A DNA stretch of 64,000 nucleotides, from the NCBI RefSeq assembly GCF_949628215.1, contig NC_134282.1, positions 2,091,001 to 2,155,000 of the forward strand. The letters are read 5' to 3'. This DNA is from Phalacrocorax aristotelis. Its lineage: Eukaryota > Chordata > Aves > Suliformes > Phalacrocoracidae. The translations under genes were made by a program, and so were the position numbers. The number at the start of each line of letters is the position of its first letter. Position 1 is the first letter of the stretch. Shown in pieces: positions 37,301-48,722 of this stretch. The notes under the pieces are model-generated. The model was given only the letters and a program-made list of their open reading frames with translations, was not told the origin of the DNA and did not search any database.

Positions 37301-39112
37301 GATTCTTAGTGGAAAGACAATTAACAAATAATTTGTTGTTAATTCTAGGCCAGATACTCTTCTACTTTAAATTCAGAAGAAATCGCAAATCTGGCCCTTA
37401 ACAGTTCCTCTTAATTGGAGTTTGGATGACTGCTGAGCAGTCCATTGCTGTAGCCCTTTCTAACAGTGGTGTGCTTATAGATTTCTGACCTATGTTGAAA
37501 GAATTGTCTTACGCCCGGATCTAAGGCCCAAGGGAGGTGGGTCATGGTATCGGAGGTCTGCAGTGATGCAAAATGATGGGGGTGAGGAAGTTTTACTTGT
37601 CTCTGGTTTCTACTTTTCCATGATGTGTTTATTTACTAAGGTCAGGGGGGGAAAAAAACAGAGCAGGATTAAAGTGGGAGGGAAAAATATTGTCCAATAA
37701 CCATGAGCTAACCACTGATCTCTGGAAGATAAGATTTTTATAGGCAATAGTCTATTTCTGACCTAATTTAAACTAATTTCAGAGCAGTCGATGCCAATAT
37801 ACATTGCTTTAAAAGAAAGACTTCAAATGAGCTCACTCAGGGAATGAAGCAACACTGAAGTTCTTGGCTATTTGAAGCTGTGGGACTCACTTTTGGGGAA
37901 TAAATCGTCTGAAAGAATTGGATTCCAGATTACTTTCCAAATTAATGACAACTTTCCTGCGTGTTTGTAGTTTCACAGAATTACATAATCAAGCAATATA
38001 GAGCTGCGTGAGTAATTATGGGTTATAAACCTGAAGCCCTGTGGTATAGACATCGATATAAATATACTCAGCAATAAGGGATTGTTATGTTAATCTGTAT
38101 ATATTGATCAGTAAAAAATTATTAAAAAGACGCTATTCAAAACCACATGGTTTATAATGGGACATTAGTCGAATTAAAATTCTCACATCGCAGGTGACAA
38201 ATATCCTTTCTTTGATAATAAAACATTAACAAAGCTAGGAAAATTCTAAAAATACAACGGTCTTCTCTTGTTGCTTTTGCTTTCCTCAATGCAGGCGGTG
38301 TAAATCGCTGCTCGCGTTACTGCTATTTACGTATTACTGCTTCCTATCATCTGTTTCGTGTTAGCTGTGCCACAGTTCACGGCTTGAATCGCAGCCGTGG
38401 CTGGAGACTCTTTCGCCACAATTGTTTCCATTGCAGTTAAAGCATACGAGGTATTATTAAAATTGACCTTGGTTTTTTTGAATGAGGTGTTCTACCAAAA
38501 TTTGAGTTTGGGGATGCATTTTTTAATTTGGCAGTGCCCTGATGGAAAAATTGAAGGCAGCGTACTGGGAAGCAAGGCTGGGCAGAAGAATACAAAATGG
38601 GACTGGCTTGAAAGCTACGTAAATTAAAAGCCCTTCGTGGAGTTGGACACTATTTCAGAACCTCAGAGGTCATGTTCTCATGCTTTTGTGTCCAATCTTA
38701 ACGATTAAAATTTACTTCTTCTAATGTGAAGGCCAAGGATTTCACATAATAACATGCTTCCAAGAGGAGTTTCAAGTTATTAATACTGTAAAACCCGTTG
38801 TGAAATTGGGAGGGTGGCCAAGTGGTAGGACAAAATACTTGCATGTATTGGTAAGATCCCATTCCAGGAAAGAAAGAAATCCAAAACTGACATCACCTGG
38901 CCATCTGTCCCAGTAACAACTGCATTACATTCCAGCTTAAGTGAATCTAGAGGGGACTATACCCTTTTCTGGACTCATTCAGTGAGACTCACTTTTACAC
39001 CTGCAGCTTATGTTAATCTACTGATAACCCTGTTTCTGAAATCAGCTGCATTGAATGTGGATACACTTAAAACTTCAGAAATATTTGGTCTCATTTGTTT
39101 CTCCTCCTCCTT
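34395..39112. other. Non-coding stretch, no gene seen
   Basis: No exon could be supported beyond the candidate after the acceptor-like site at 34394. A (GGTT)n-like low-complexity patch lies at about 35885-35912. The part from about 36880 to 38300 is AT-rich and repeat-poor, including 'gagtaattatgggttataaa' near 38010 and 'tttgataataaaacattaac' near 38212, with a texture like conserved non-coding DNA but no proof. Confidence 0.4.
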
Positions 39113-39132
39113 CCCCCCCCCCCCCCCCCCCC
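39113..39132. repeat. Poly-C tract of 20 bases
   Basis: There is an uninterrupted run of 20 C, preceded by a CTCCTCCTT pyrimidine stretch and followed by AAAATTG. On the minus strand this is G20, able to form intramolecular quadruplexes. Runs like this are unstable and error-prone in sequencing, so the exact length is doubtful. Confidence 0.9.
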
Positions 39133-40394
39133 AAAATTGATGCTTTCAGTGGAGGTTCATCAGATAGTTGCTGCTCTAGCCTAGGTGTTTCTACATGTGC
39201 TATAAAAGCTTGTATTTATCTTCATTTGGTCAAGACTCTTCAGCTGATAGAAACTGGCCCTCGCTGTGCTGAAAGCAAAGGGGTTCTGCTGATGTGTGTC
39301 AAGGTTTGGAGCTGGACGTACCAAACTCGTCTCCTACATGTGCATATCATCACTTCTGTGTGACAGCAGGGGAGAGGGAGAGGAAGGAAAAGTAAACACA
39401 GCACAAAGCATCAGCCCCTACTTCGTATTTTTGTATCCTTTGACTGTTCTCAGTAGATCATCTTCTCTGTCATGGATGAGAAAGACAAGTACTGTTCACA
39501 CCAAAATCTGCCAATAAATCTCCTGCTTGCTTATATGGCTGCTTCTAGCTCTGTTTCGGGATATGTTTTCAGAGTAGTTGCCAATGCCACGTATCAGTGA
39601 GTAGGTCTGAGGAGTGAGAATTTGAATGAGATGCCTGCTTAGAGACAAACATGGAGCCTTTTAAATCACAAGCCTTGTACTGATCTTTATTTTAGGACCC
39701 AAACCAGAACATGCATCTTTGAGTATTTACTGGCTTTCCATTAGGGGATGTCTGCAGTTGCTTACAGGTTTTGCTTTTTAAAATCTTACCGCATTTTAAG
39801 AATTTGGACTGAAATTAGAAGATACTCTCAAGATCTCAAACAGCAAAGATCTTAGTGCCGTTCACTCAGGTGCTCTCACCAGTAAGGGGAGGACTGGATT
39901 TGCTCCGTTGGTAGCTGGTAACATCTAGCTGACAGACTTGCATGAATACTTCATGGGAGAGAATGCAAAGACACCATGGCCAGACCTGCCTCCCCCATGA
40001 GAAGAGGGGCTGCCCACTTTGGGAACACCAAATCTGATTCACACACGTCCTTCGTGCTGAGTGAAGACCAAGGGGGTACCTTCTGGAGATGCTTTCCCAG
40101 TCTGCCCAGCATCCAAACTGAGAATGTGCCAGGACCTCCCGTGTGCCCCTAAGCCCCGTGGAGGCTGGTCCTTCGTGCTCCTGACGTTCAGCCTCTCCTC
40201 TCTGCTGCTGATGCAGCTTCGCTCTTGCGTGGGAGGTTTCGGCAAGACTCGGGCGGCTGTGGTCAAAGGTCTTCTAAGATGTTGAATCTTCTGCCAAAAG
40301 GCTTGGTTTTCAAGGCCCTGTCACAATTTAATATGTGTGGAAAGTAATTATCCCAAAAATGTGAAGGAACAAAGGGATTATTTTTTTCCCTTTT
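39133..40394. other. Non-coding stretch, no gene seen
   Basis: No gene, RNA gene or clear repeat was recognised. Open frames at about 40039-40285 overlap on opposite strands and have no domain content. Confidence 0.5.
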
Positions 40395-40465
40395 AATCCC
40401 CTTGCATCTCGGTTTTGCATCTGTAAAACGAGAACAATACACTGCTGCTCATAAAAGTGAAGATG
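40395..40465 (+). repeat. MIR-like SINE core fragment
   Basis: 'ccccttgcatctcggttttg', 'catctgtaaaacgagaacaa' and then 'tacactgctgctcataaaa' follow the MIR core 'cctcagtttcctcatctgta', 'aaatgggaataata', 'ctacctcata' with good spacing. MIR elements are ancient and present only as degraded traces in birds. The element runs on the + strand, and only the core and part of the 3' half are visible. Confidence 0.55.
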
Positions 40466-40925
40466 TGTATTGTGTTCCTCATGAATCATGCAAATGCTGT
40501 GTGATGTCCCATACCCTAGTAGAGCGAACAAGGAAAGAAGCAATGCTATTGTCAGAGCTCAGCCTTGACAGAGGCGGGAGGGAAAAGGCTGAGTGATTTT
40601 TCCGAGTGAGGATATCGAAGGAAAGCACTGACTAGTTGCTCTTTCTGCAAATGATTTCCACCCTTTTCACTGAATAAGCAGGGGATCTTGAAGAGAGATG
40701 GTGTATTGGAGAAGGACAAAATCGATATTCCTGTGCATAGTGGGATGGAAGAAAAGTAGGGGTATCTTTGGTGTTTCCAGACATCCCGAGTACTAATTAA
40801 AAAGAGGTCTGCAGGCACCTTTCCTGCCAACTTCAAGCCCCAGGATTGGATTGAATAGTACGGTGAAATAAGTATTAGTGGGTTTTGGGGATCCACTTGG
40901 TCATAGGGGTGACTATCACAAGTCC

Positions 40926-41167
40926 CGCTTCTGTAACAGCCTGCTTGTGGCTATGTCCCCACTCGCGTAGCGGTCGGTATTCGCAGACCGTGCATTAACC
41001 AGGGCCCCAGTCCCAACTGGTGACCCCGCTGGCAGCCGAAGCTGAACCGGCCGTCCCCGCCGGGATCCACGGGCATCGGGGAGCTGCACAGCCGAGGTGG
41101 GAGCGCCGGGGAGGGGGGGAATGTGGGATATGTGCGATACCACTTCAGCAACGTGACCGGTTCCGCC
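40926..41167. promoter_or_regulatory. Small CpG-rich patch
   Basis: I count about 22 CpG dinucleotides in roughly 240 bases of high-GC sequence, including 'cactcgcgtagcggtcggta' and 'gaaccggccgtccccgccgg'. The flanks are CpG-poor. No start codon or exon can be tied to it. It may be a small CpG island (alternative promoter or enhancer) or an exon-like GC island. Open frames on both strands have no recognisable domain. Confidence 0.4.
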
Positions 41168-42598
41168 TCCCAGTGAGCCCTGCCGGTGGGTGTGTAGGGT
41201 GGGAAGGGCTCCTCTTGTTTGCCAGACTTGGTCCTGTGCTCTCCCAGGCTCCTGCATCGCACAGTCCGTTTTGTAAATGCAGAGATTTAGGATGCTCAGT
41301 AGGCGAGTTCCCAGATACATTGCCTGTCTGATGCCGAAATATTTTAATTTGATTTCCCGCTTGAATGTTCTGCTCGCACAAAGGAAAGCTGTGACAGTGG
41401 AGGTATCCTTGAGTCCGCTCGAGTGAGGATGTTCCCGTTGTGCTGATATAGAGGCCGCAGAGGAGAAGTGGTGTGACTCAGTCTTATTAGAAGGTATTAA
41501 ACCACTTCATCTCTCATCCCTGCGAGCATAACCTGAGGAAGGCTGTGCGTGGCTATAATGTCGCTGTCTCATTTTTCTTTGTATTTCTGTTGCTCAATAA
41601 ACATTACTGCGCTGTAGGAGAGTTAGAGGTTTTTATTTAACTGGAGCTGTGAAAGTGCTTGTTCCCCTCAAATTTCATTTCCTTTTTTCCTTTGTTCCAT
41701 TGATGACTGGCATCATCTGTTCATCTCCTGGAGGGTTTTGAACTCAATTATTATGATTGTCTCTTGCTGCCCTTGTTTTCTGCGCACAATTTCTGTATTC
41801 CTATTGTCTTAGATTAAATTAGCCCAAATTTAATCCCTAGCCTTCGCAAATTTAAGCCTCAAAATAGGGAAGAACATTCCTAATTTTTAATATGGGAATT
41901 GTCTTGTCTTGCTGGCTTGGGAACCTTCTGAGCTTTTGAAAAGCAATGATCTTGTTTCTTGTAGCACCTCAGTAGATGTTCTTGCACTTTCTGCTCTTCT
42001 CCTCACGTTCTCATTTGCCTAAGACACGCAGTTCATGGCTTAGCACCTTGGCTTCACAGATCATAAAAACTGGCCTGGCAGTTTTTATTTGAGCAAATCT
42101 TTTTTTTTTTTTTTAAATACTTACCTAATTTAGGATCAGGCCCTAAAGCATTGGGGTATAGTATATGTAACAAAACAAATGTCTTTTTCAATGTAGATGA
42201 CTCTCTTCCCCACAAACCTCCAAAATTAATTTTGTGTGAAATTAAACTCTGGCCCAAAATGCAGGGAGGGAAGAGTTCTGCTTATGGAGATCTTCTGTTG
42301 GAATATCTTCTTGTGGCAAATGCAAAAAAAAAAAAAATAAAATTTTGAAACAAAACAGAAAGATGAGACTTGTTGTTTCAAACTACCAGATTAAAATATG
42401 CACGGATTTTTTTTTTTTTTAGAAACTCATTTTCCCTTCTTTTAATAAACCTCTGAGGCAATTCACTGAATTTGATCTGCATTTGCAAATCATTTCAGTT
42501 GTGAAATAAGCCCTTTTTGCGAGTAAAATATTTGCCTGAAAAATATTTGCTTGGCTCTAGCAATGTAGCATATGGGCCCGTGTAATTCCTCTCCATGG
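41168..42598. other. AT-rich stretch with clustered homopolymers, no gene seen
   Basis: Three homopolymers occur within about 320 bases: T15 at 42100-42114, A14 at 42324-42337 and T14 at 42407-42420. The part from about 41400 to 41900 is repeat-free and AT-rich, with the texture of conserved non-coding DNA but no proof. 'aggatcaggccct' near 42132 and 'aaactctggcccaaa' near 42245 look like scraps of ancient amniote repeats. Confidence 0.45.
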
Positions 42599-42901
42599 AG
42601 CGCGTTTAACCCCAGGTGACAAGCACACTGTCGGCGCTTAATAATGCGCGGTGGAGGATGTCTCAAACGTGTTGTGGTTCTTGGGATCTCGGCTGATTTT
42701 CCGCTTACCTGTAGCGGACCCTCACCTGAGGAAGACGGGTTGCCTCGTGGGCGCCTTCCCAGGCGCAGATTTCTCTCTGCAGCTGGAAGTTCCTCGTCAC
42801 GCTCCCCAACCGCCGGCCCACGAAACGCCCCTGCGAAGGAGCGCTGTGCGGCAGAAACGCTCTTCAAACCTCAGGCTCCCATAAACCGAGCCTTAGGCGT
42901 G
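42599..42901. promoter_or_regulatory. Second small CpG-rich patch
   Basis: About 24 CpGs occur in roughly 280 bases between AT-rich flanks, for example 'gtcggcgcttaataatgcgc' and 'gcgaaggagcgctgtgcggc'. A CAGGTG E-box lies at 42613-42618. There is no convincing start codon or splice signal. It resembles a short CpG island or an unmethylated enhancer core more than a coding exon. Confidence 0.4.
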
Positions 42902-45900
42902 CCCTGTGCTGAGCCAGGCTGCTTTTAAATTTCCTTACCGCCTCCTCGTTGCGTATTCCCCTCCTGTAGAGAGGAGCGGGGGAAAATAATGTAACATTTG
43001 GTAGTAAATTGGAGAAATTATGACCACGGGGTTCTGCATCCCTTGAGAACATTTCAGCTGTGCCGTGTTGGAAGCTATTTAAGCCATAGGTCCAGCCGTA
43101 CTTCAGAGTATGTAATATATTAATTTTAATGACAGAAGTAGCGAAGGACACTTGGATAGCTGAGGTTCTAATACAATATGTAAGACTGAATGAAAAATAA
43201 ATTAATTTTAAATGGTTTGCAGACATACAAAAGGTTCATTCACTGCATATAACATGCTCAGTAAAATAATATCCTTTAATGTGCTGAACTTTTCATGCTT
43301 TTCATGAAGCTGCATCTAATTGTACTGCTCAGAGTTGACTAATTCTGCCGCTGCCTGCCTTTGAGAAAAATAGCATTTCAAGACATGACTAACACTCTAA
43401 GTAGTCATTAATTCTTAATTAATTCAGAATGAAAATTAAACTTCTACACTGTATATATCAACCTGAATTCCATACAGAATACATACCGTCAGGTCATTTA
43501 TTTTGCAATGAATATTACTACATGACTTTAAAAAACAAAAAGCAACCACAACCACTCAAAATATTAGCAAAAGCTAAGCCATTTCCTAATATAAATATTG
43601 GGTTTATTGTCATATATGTGTTAATGTATTATAATAAGGCTTTGTGTATATTTATACTGCATGATGAAGCTCGGCTTCTAGGAATATTTTACACTTGAAC
43701 ATTAAGTATGAGCTTATGATCGTACCGGTGTGAATGATCCACTATCTTTTTATTTATGTTAAGAATATTTAATCTAACAGTCTCTGTTGTTTTCTGTTTG
43801 CCTTAATCAAAGGAGATGGGGTGGTTTGCCTATCTTTCTCCAAGCAGACATTTCCCTCAGCGGTTCCATGGGAGCTGAATTAAAGCTTTCTGGGCTGAAG
43901 TTCACATTCTCTTCATGATGCAATAGTTCTGTTTTGTAGGTCTCGTGGGCTCCTCGAGACAACCCTTCAGTGTGCTCCCATGCTTGTCTTCTGTCCCAGC
44001 TGTGGCTGTGAAAGAGGTCCGAATAACCCAGGTTAGCAGAAGCTTATACTGAGGGTGGGTCAGCTTGCTATCGTACCCTCCTGCGCTGACCCAGCTGGAT
44101 CCAGAGGAGGACCTCAGTGCTTGGGGACACAGTGGATGAGGGGGCTCACCTTTACGTACGGGCAACGGATTCAGTAACACGTGCTTCTGATGATGCGCCC
44201 TTCCCCTGCCTGCCCACTGAAAGCATTTGGCCAGATCTAGGCTTGTGCAATGTTTCGGCAGCCTTTAGGTGCCTGTGGTCACCAAGAGGCACTTACACTC
44301 TGTACAAGTACGCCGGTACCTTCCTCCGGTGAATTTGACTTGAAATTGTATCTATTTTTTTCATTTAGAAGAATGGCTATAAAGAGCAGAAATGTAAGGT
44401 GAATACTAATATGAATATATAAGTACACCTTATATGAGACTATGAGTATACGTACAGGCCTGAATGTCTGTGCTGGAGCCATCGATGGGACATCCTGATG
44501 TCTCCTTCTGAGGAAAATACAACTTTATTGGTCCTGTATGCCTTTGGTCTTTGCCTCAGAAGTGATAAATAATGAATTCTGGAAGAGGCTCTGTGGGCAT
44601 TTTACATACTGCAGAATATGGAATGAAATAGTGCCTTTGAAGGAAGCCACGATTTCACTAGAAATTGTTTGTTAGCATAAGAGGGGGGGTAAATTAGTTT
44701 AATCCATTTGCAATGTGATACAGTGAGAAATTACCTGAAAACCAAATAAAAATGCCTGTGACAAACTGTCCAGATTGGTGGTGGGGGTAGCGCCAGAAGA
44801 GATGGAGCATGGGATCTTTAGCAAGGGACTAGCCTCTCTAGGAGAGGAGAGAGCAGTTAGAGAACAGGCTAGCAAGAAGTTCCAAGACCCTGCAAAGACA
44901 TGATTGAAAGTACTCCTTTTGAAGATCTGGAACTGAACCCAAAGCCTGTTTGGACACTTTAGCAGGTGGGAGGTTGCATTAATTTTAAAATCCATCCTTT
45001 TGCAGCCTCTGAGCATCATCAGGCTGAGTGGCTGTTTCTCTCTCTTCATCCTTTCTCTCTTTGCCAGGACCTGGCGTTATTTATCTCTTGGGCAGCAGTC
45101 GCTGGAAATAGGTTTCCTGATCCCTTGTGACAACTGGAGGAGAGTGGTGTCCTGAAATTTAAACCTTCTAATGAAGAGCTTAGGAGGGGAATCTAGCCTG
45201 CTCCAAGGCCTTTCCACCTATTTATTAGGCACAGTGCTACACAGAAATCAGCAGCTGTCAGGCTGCCAGCCAGAAGACAATACCATTCTTTCCAAGCCCC
45301 TGACCAATTTTTGTTCGTCTCTGGAATTGGTTGTTCCTGCCTCTCGCATTCAGTCTCTTAGAATAAAGACGGCTGAATTGAAAACTATAATTTCAGTGCA
45401 GCTCTGGCTTCTGCGCTGGTAATCAGGACACAATGTACTGCTGAGGATGCACGCTGCATTATGCAACTCATCCAGCCTGTAATTATCCCCGATTCCCCTC
45501 CTGTTGTAGCAGAACAGCTACAGACACTTACGTGACCGTTCCAGGCTGTGCGGCTCCTGCTGCTCGTTAACTGCTGAGATAACGAACTCCGGTGCTGGTG
45601 GTGAGCTGGCCTTCGGGGATGCAAAGGCTTTTAATATTCAAGTTAATTTATTTTTAGGGTTCTTGTAAACATTGGGTATTTGACATGCTCGCAGCTCACA
45701 GGCAGGATTTGTACTGTCAGGTTCTTATAATATTCACTAGTGCTAAGTGCCGAAATGTTTTAAACCCAACCCTTCCTCTTGGTTCTACCGAAGTTGGTCT
45801 AGGTGGTCATGTTGCTTGAAACATTCAGTGGTTCCCATGCCTTTTCAGTTCAGGGTTGTTCGGAGGTCAAATGAGTGATGGATTAAAGGAAAAATGTTAC

Positions 45901-48707
45901 ATTGACCGAAGCTATCAACTAGCTGTAGGGAAAAGCAAGTGCGGTGGTAGGGATGGCCAGAGTGACTTGTTTGACTTACAGGAGCGGATCCTGCCCACAG
46001 ACAGCTCAGAGTTGTGCTTCCACTTCGCTGTGTGGCACTGTCCCTTGGGAAGCCCGAGGGATGGGCTCAGCCTCCCTGCCCTGCCTGGGAGGGGAGGAGA
46101 GGGGTGGGTGAGCAGGTATGTGGCAGGGGCTTGCTCCAGCAGCAGTGTCCTCCGCCCGTGCTCTTTCTGCAGCTGGTGCCACGGCCGGCAGGGGACAAAA
46201 GACCAGAGATGCCATTTTGTGACCACCTTCATCCTCCAGCCTCCACCCTGGTACGTTTATCCTATCCTTTACTGTTCTGCTGGATTTCATGTTACAAACT
46301 TGCCAAGTTCATCAGCCTGTTTCTTTGGAAAAAAACCAAACCCACTTCCTTTCAACCACGTCCAAAGGTGCTGACGTCTGTGGAAGCCTTACTTTCCTTG
46401 AGGGGCTTTGGATCAGGTCATCAGTGTAGGATGTGGTACGCAGGGCTTCCTGTATCTTGTTAAATAGGCAAAACTGGTGCAGCCTTTTGGAGGGGGCGGG
46501 GGGGAACTGTACTAACAGACACACCCTTGTGTCATTGAGGCTCCATGAAACTCAGAATTTTTTTTCAGAATTCTGAAATATTCAGCCTTACTGGTTTCCA
46601 TTTTCTCCTGCTGGATTTCCAAATGGTAAAATAGGAGCCATTCTGTTACTTCAGTCAGTGGCTCGTCTGGGATTTCTTGCAGTGTTTCCGCCCCTCGGAG
46701 AACGCGGTTCCCCGGGCAGGAGGACCCTCTCCTAGCAGCCAGGAAGACATCGCTCTACCCCTGAAGGCGTTTTCCCACTGGCACCAGATGACATTTTCTT
46801 CGGCACATGCCTCCCTGTGGCTGAGCAACAGGGAGCTGAACTGGTGCGTAGGATACCCACAAGCAGTAGCTTCCTGGTATCCCCAGTTGAAAACTTTGGG
46901 GATGGATTTTAAACCTTGAACATGTGAGTATGTTCAAGTCTAGGCTTTTTTTTTTAACCAACTAAACAAAATATAAGCCAACCCTGACATTAGAACCAAG
47001 ACGTCTCCTCGCGGGTCATGACACCCCATAACCCCACGGATTCTGCTTTTGTTTACATTTGTTTGTTTTATGTCACGACACAGCAGCCACCAGCTAGTTC
47101 TCTGCTGGATGTAGCTGAAGTTAGCACACCAGCCAGGACGTTCTGAATAAGGCTTCTACCTTTTTTCTTTATACTTACTGCAGCAATTTCACGTTGAGAG
47201 CATCGAGAGCCTTGGCCAGCACTGTGGTGGTATGAGTAAATGAAGTGTGGAGTAATTCTTACCTTAATTGGTGTTTTTTTGAAAAATAACTGGAGCACAG
47301 TGCTGTTAATTAAGCTTAGTGAGAGACTTAAGCCACAGTTTTAAAACTTTTGTGCTTTTACTCTGCTTTTTATAACCAAAATATGTCAAGGCTATAAGGG
47401 AGTAGAGCAATACAACAGGAATCTTCAGTGTAGCGAAGCTTCATTGAAACAGAAGGGGTATTACAGTAGTTCTGAAGGAGAATATACTTGCTTCAGTGGA
47501 GAAATAATTATTTTCAGGTAACAAAATATTAAATGATTGTACCATTAAATCATTATAAATGCCAATAAAATGCCACTTTAGAATTGTTAAGTGAGGAGGA
47601 AGCAGAAAGCATTGCAACCTCCTGAAACAGGTATATTTCTCTTTTTAAAGTAACGGCGTGCTGGCATCAGGCTTTGGGCAGAATTGCTGGCCATGGAAGA
47701 TGAGGAGAAATTATTTACCTGATTTTGTATCTCAGCTACAACCCATGTCTCTGGCACCATTAGGCTTAGCTCTGCACCAATGCAACCTTATCCACAATTT
47801 CAGGAATTCAGCGAAAGTTTCATTGATTTCCTACAACTTCTTGACCTGAATTTCATTCAAATACAGCTGCTGAACTGTAACCAGTGGTACTTGACTGCTA
47901 CTAGAAAAAGTGAGTTACTCCCTTCACCACCCCGGGCCTGACTCTCAGTAATGTTACTATCCAAGTGTACTGGCGTTAGGATTTCTGAAATAACTGAGAC
48001 AGGAGAAGACGACCTATACTTGAATGTATTTACAAGGGGGAAAAGATAATGGAAGTCTGAATGTCTGAATTATTGCGGCAGTACCTTAAAAAAATTAAAA
48101 TTACCATACAGAAACCAAACCTGCCCAGAGTACGTACCTGTGAACCCAGCAAGGACTCCCCTCCACGCACTCCTCCTGTGGCTATAATTATGGTATTTGA
48201 CTTTTAAAACTCTACATGTTCCAGCACAGTGATGACTGGAATAATAATAATTGAAAAATCTGGTGTTACCTAGCAATGATGCAGTTTATGCCTTACCAGA
48301 GTGTTCTAATGTTATGCCTAATAAAAGATGACAAGACTTGCTTTAAGTCTTAATCCATCAGCAACACTATAATCTACTCAGGTGAGCTGTGTTTTCCTTC
48401 TTGCACAGATAAATAGCGTAAAAATTGGATCATTCAGAGAAACTTTGAAGCAATGTTCTGGGAACAGTTACTGTGTGTGCCGGTTTCCTTTCGTCCTCTA
48501 TGCCCAGCTTCAAAAAGTGCCTCTTTGCTGAGGAATTTCACCTTATCAGAATTGGGGATGATTTTTCTTTGAAGAGAGAGGTCACCTTTTCCCCTCTGTG
48601 CCGAGAAGGAGGTGCTCATCAGGAACTAGGAGACCAGCTGTGGCCTCCACGGGCATGCTTGACCTGTGTGGGCCCATGGCCAAGGGTGAAGTGCAGGATA
48701 TTTATGC
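42902..48707. other. Non-coding stretch, no gene seen
   Basis: No exon or RNA gene could be supported. 43050-43640 is strongly AT-rich with many TAAT-type words and no repeats, a possible conserved non-coding element (untested). A CTTGAACAT/ATGTTCAAG inverted repeat with a 6-base loop lies at 46915-46938 and is within chance expectation. Open frames at 45856-46463 are GC-rich but show no domain. A short G-rich run lies at about 46489-46504. Confidence 0.5.
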
Positions 48708-48722
48708 TTTTTTTTTTTTTTT
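48708..48722. repeat. Poly-T tract
   Basis: A run of 15 T with no recognisable element attached. Confidence 0.9.

Noticed and set aside
45856..46463. Open frames of 172 and 149 codons on + and about 100 codons on -
   Set aside because: Several frames are open over the same GC-rich sequence, with no recognisable domain or conserved motif, which is typical of chance openness.
46915..46938. Perfect 9-bp inverted repeat with 6-base loop
   Set aside because: A few 9-bp stems with short loops are expected by chance in 64 kb.
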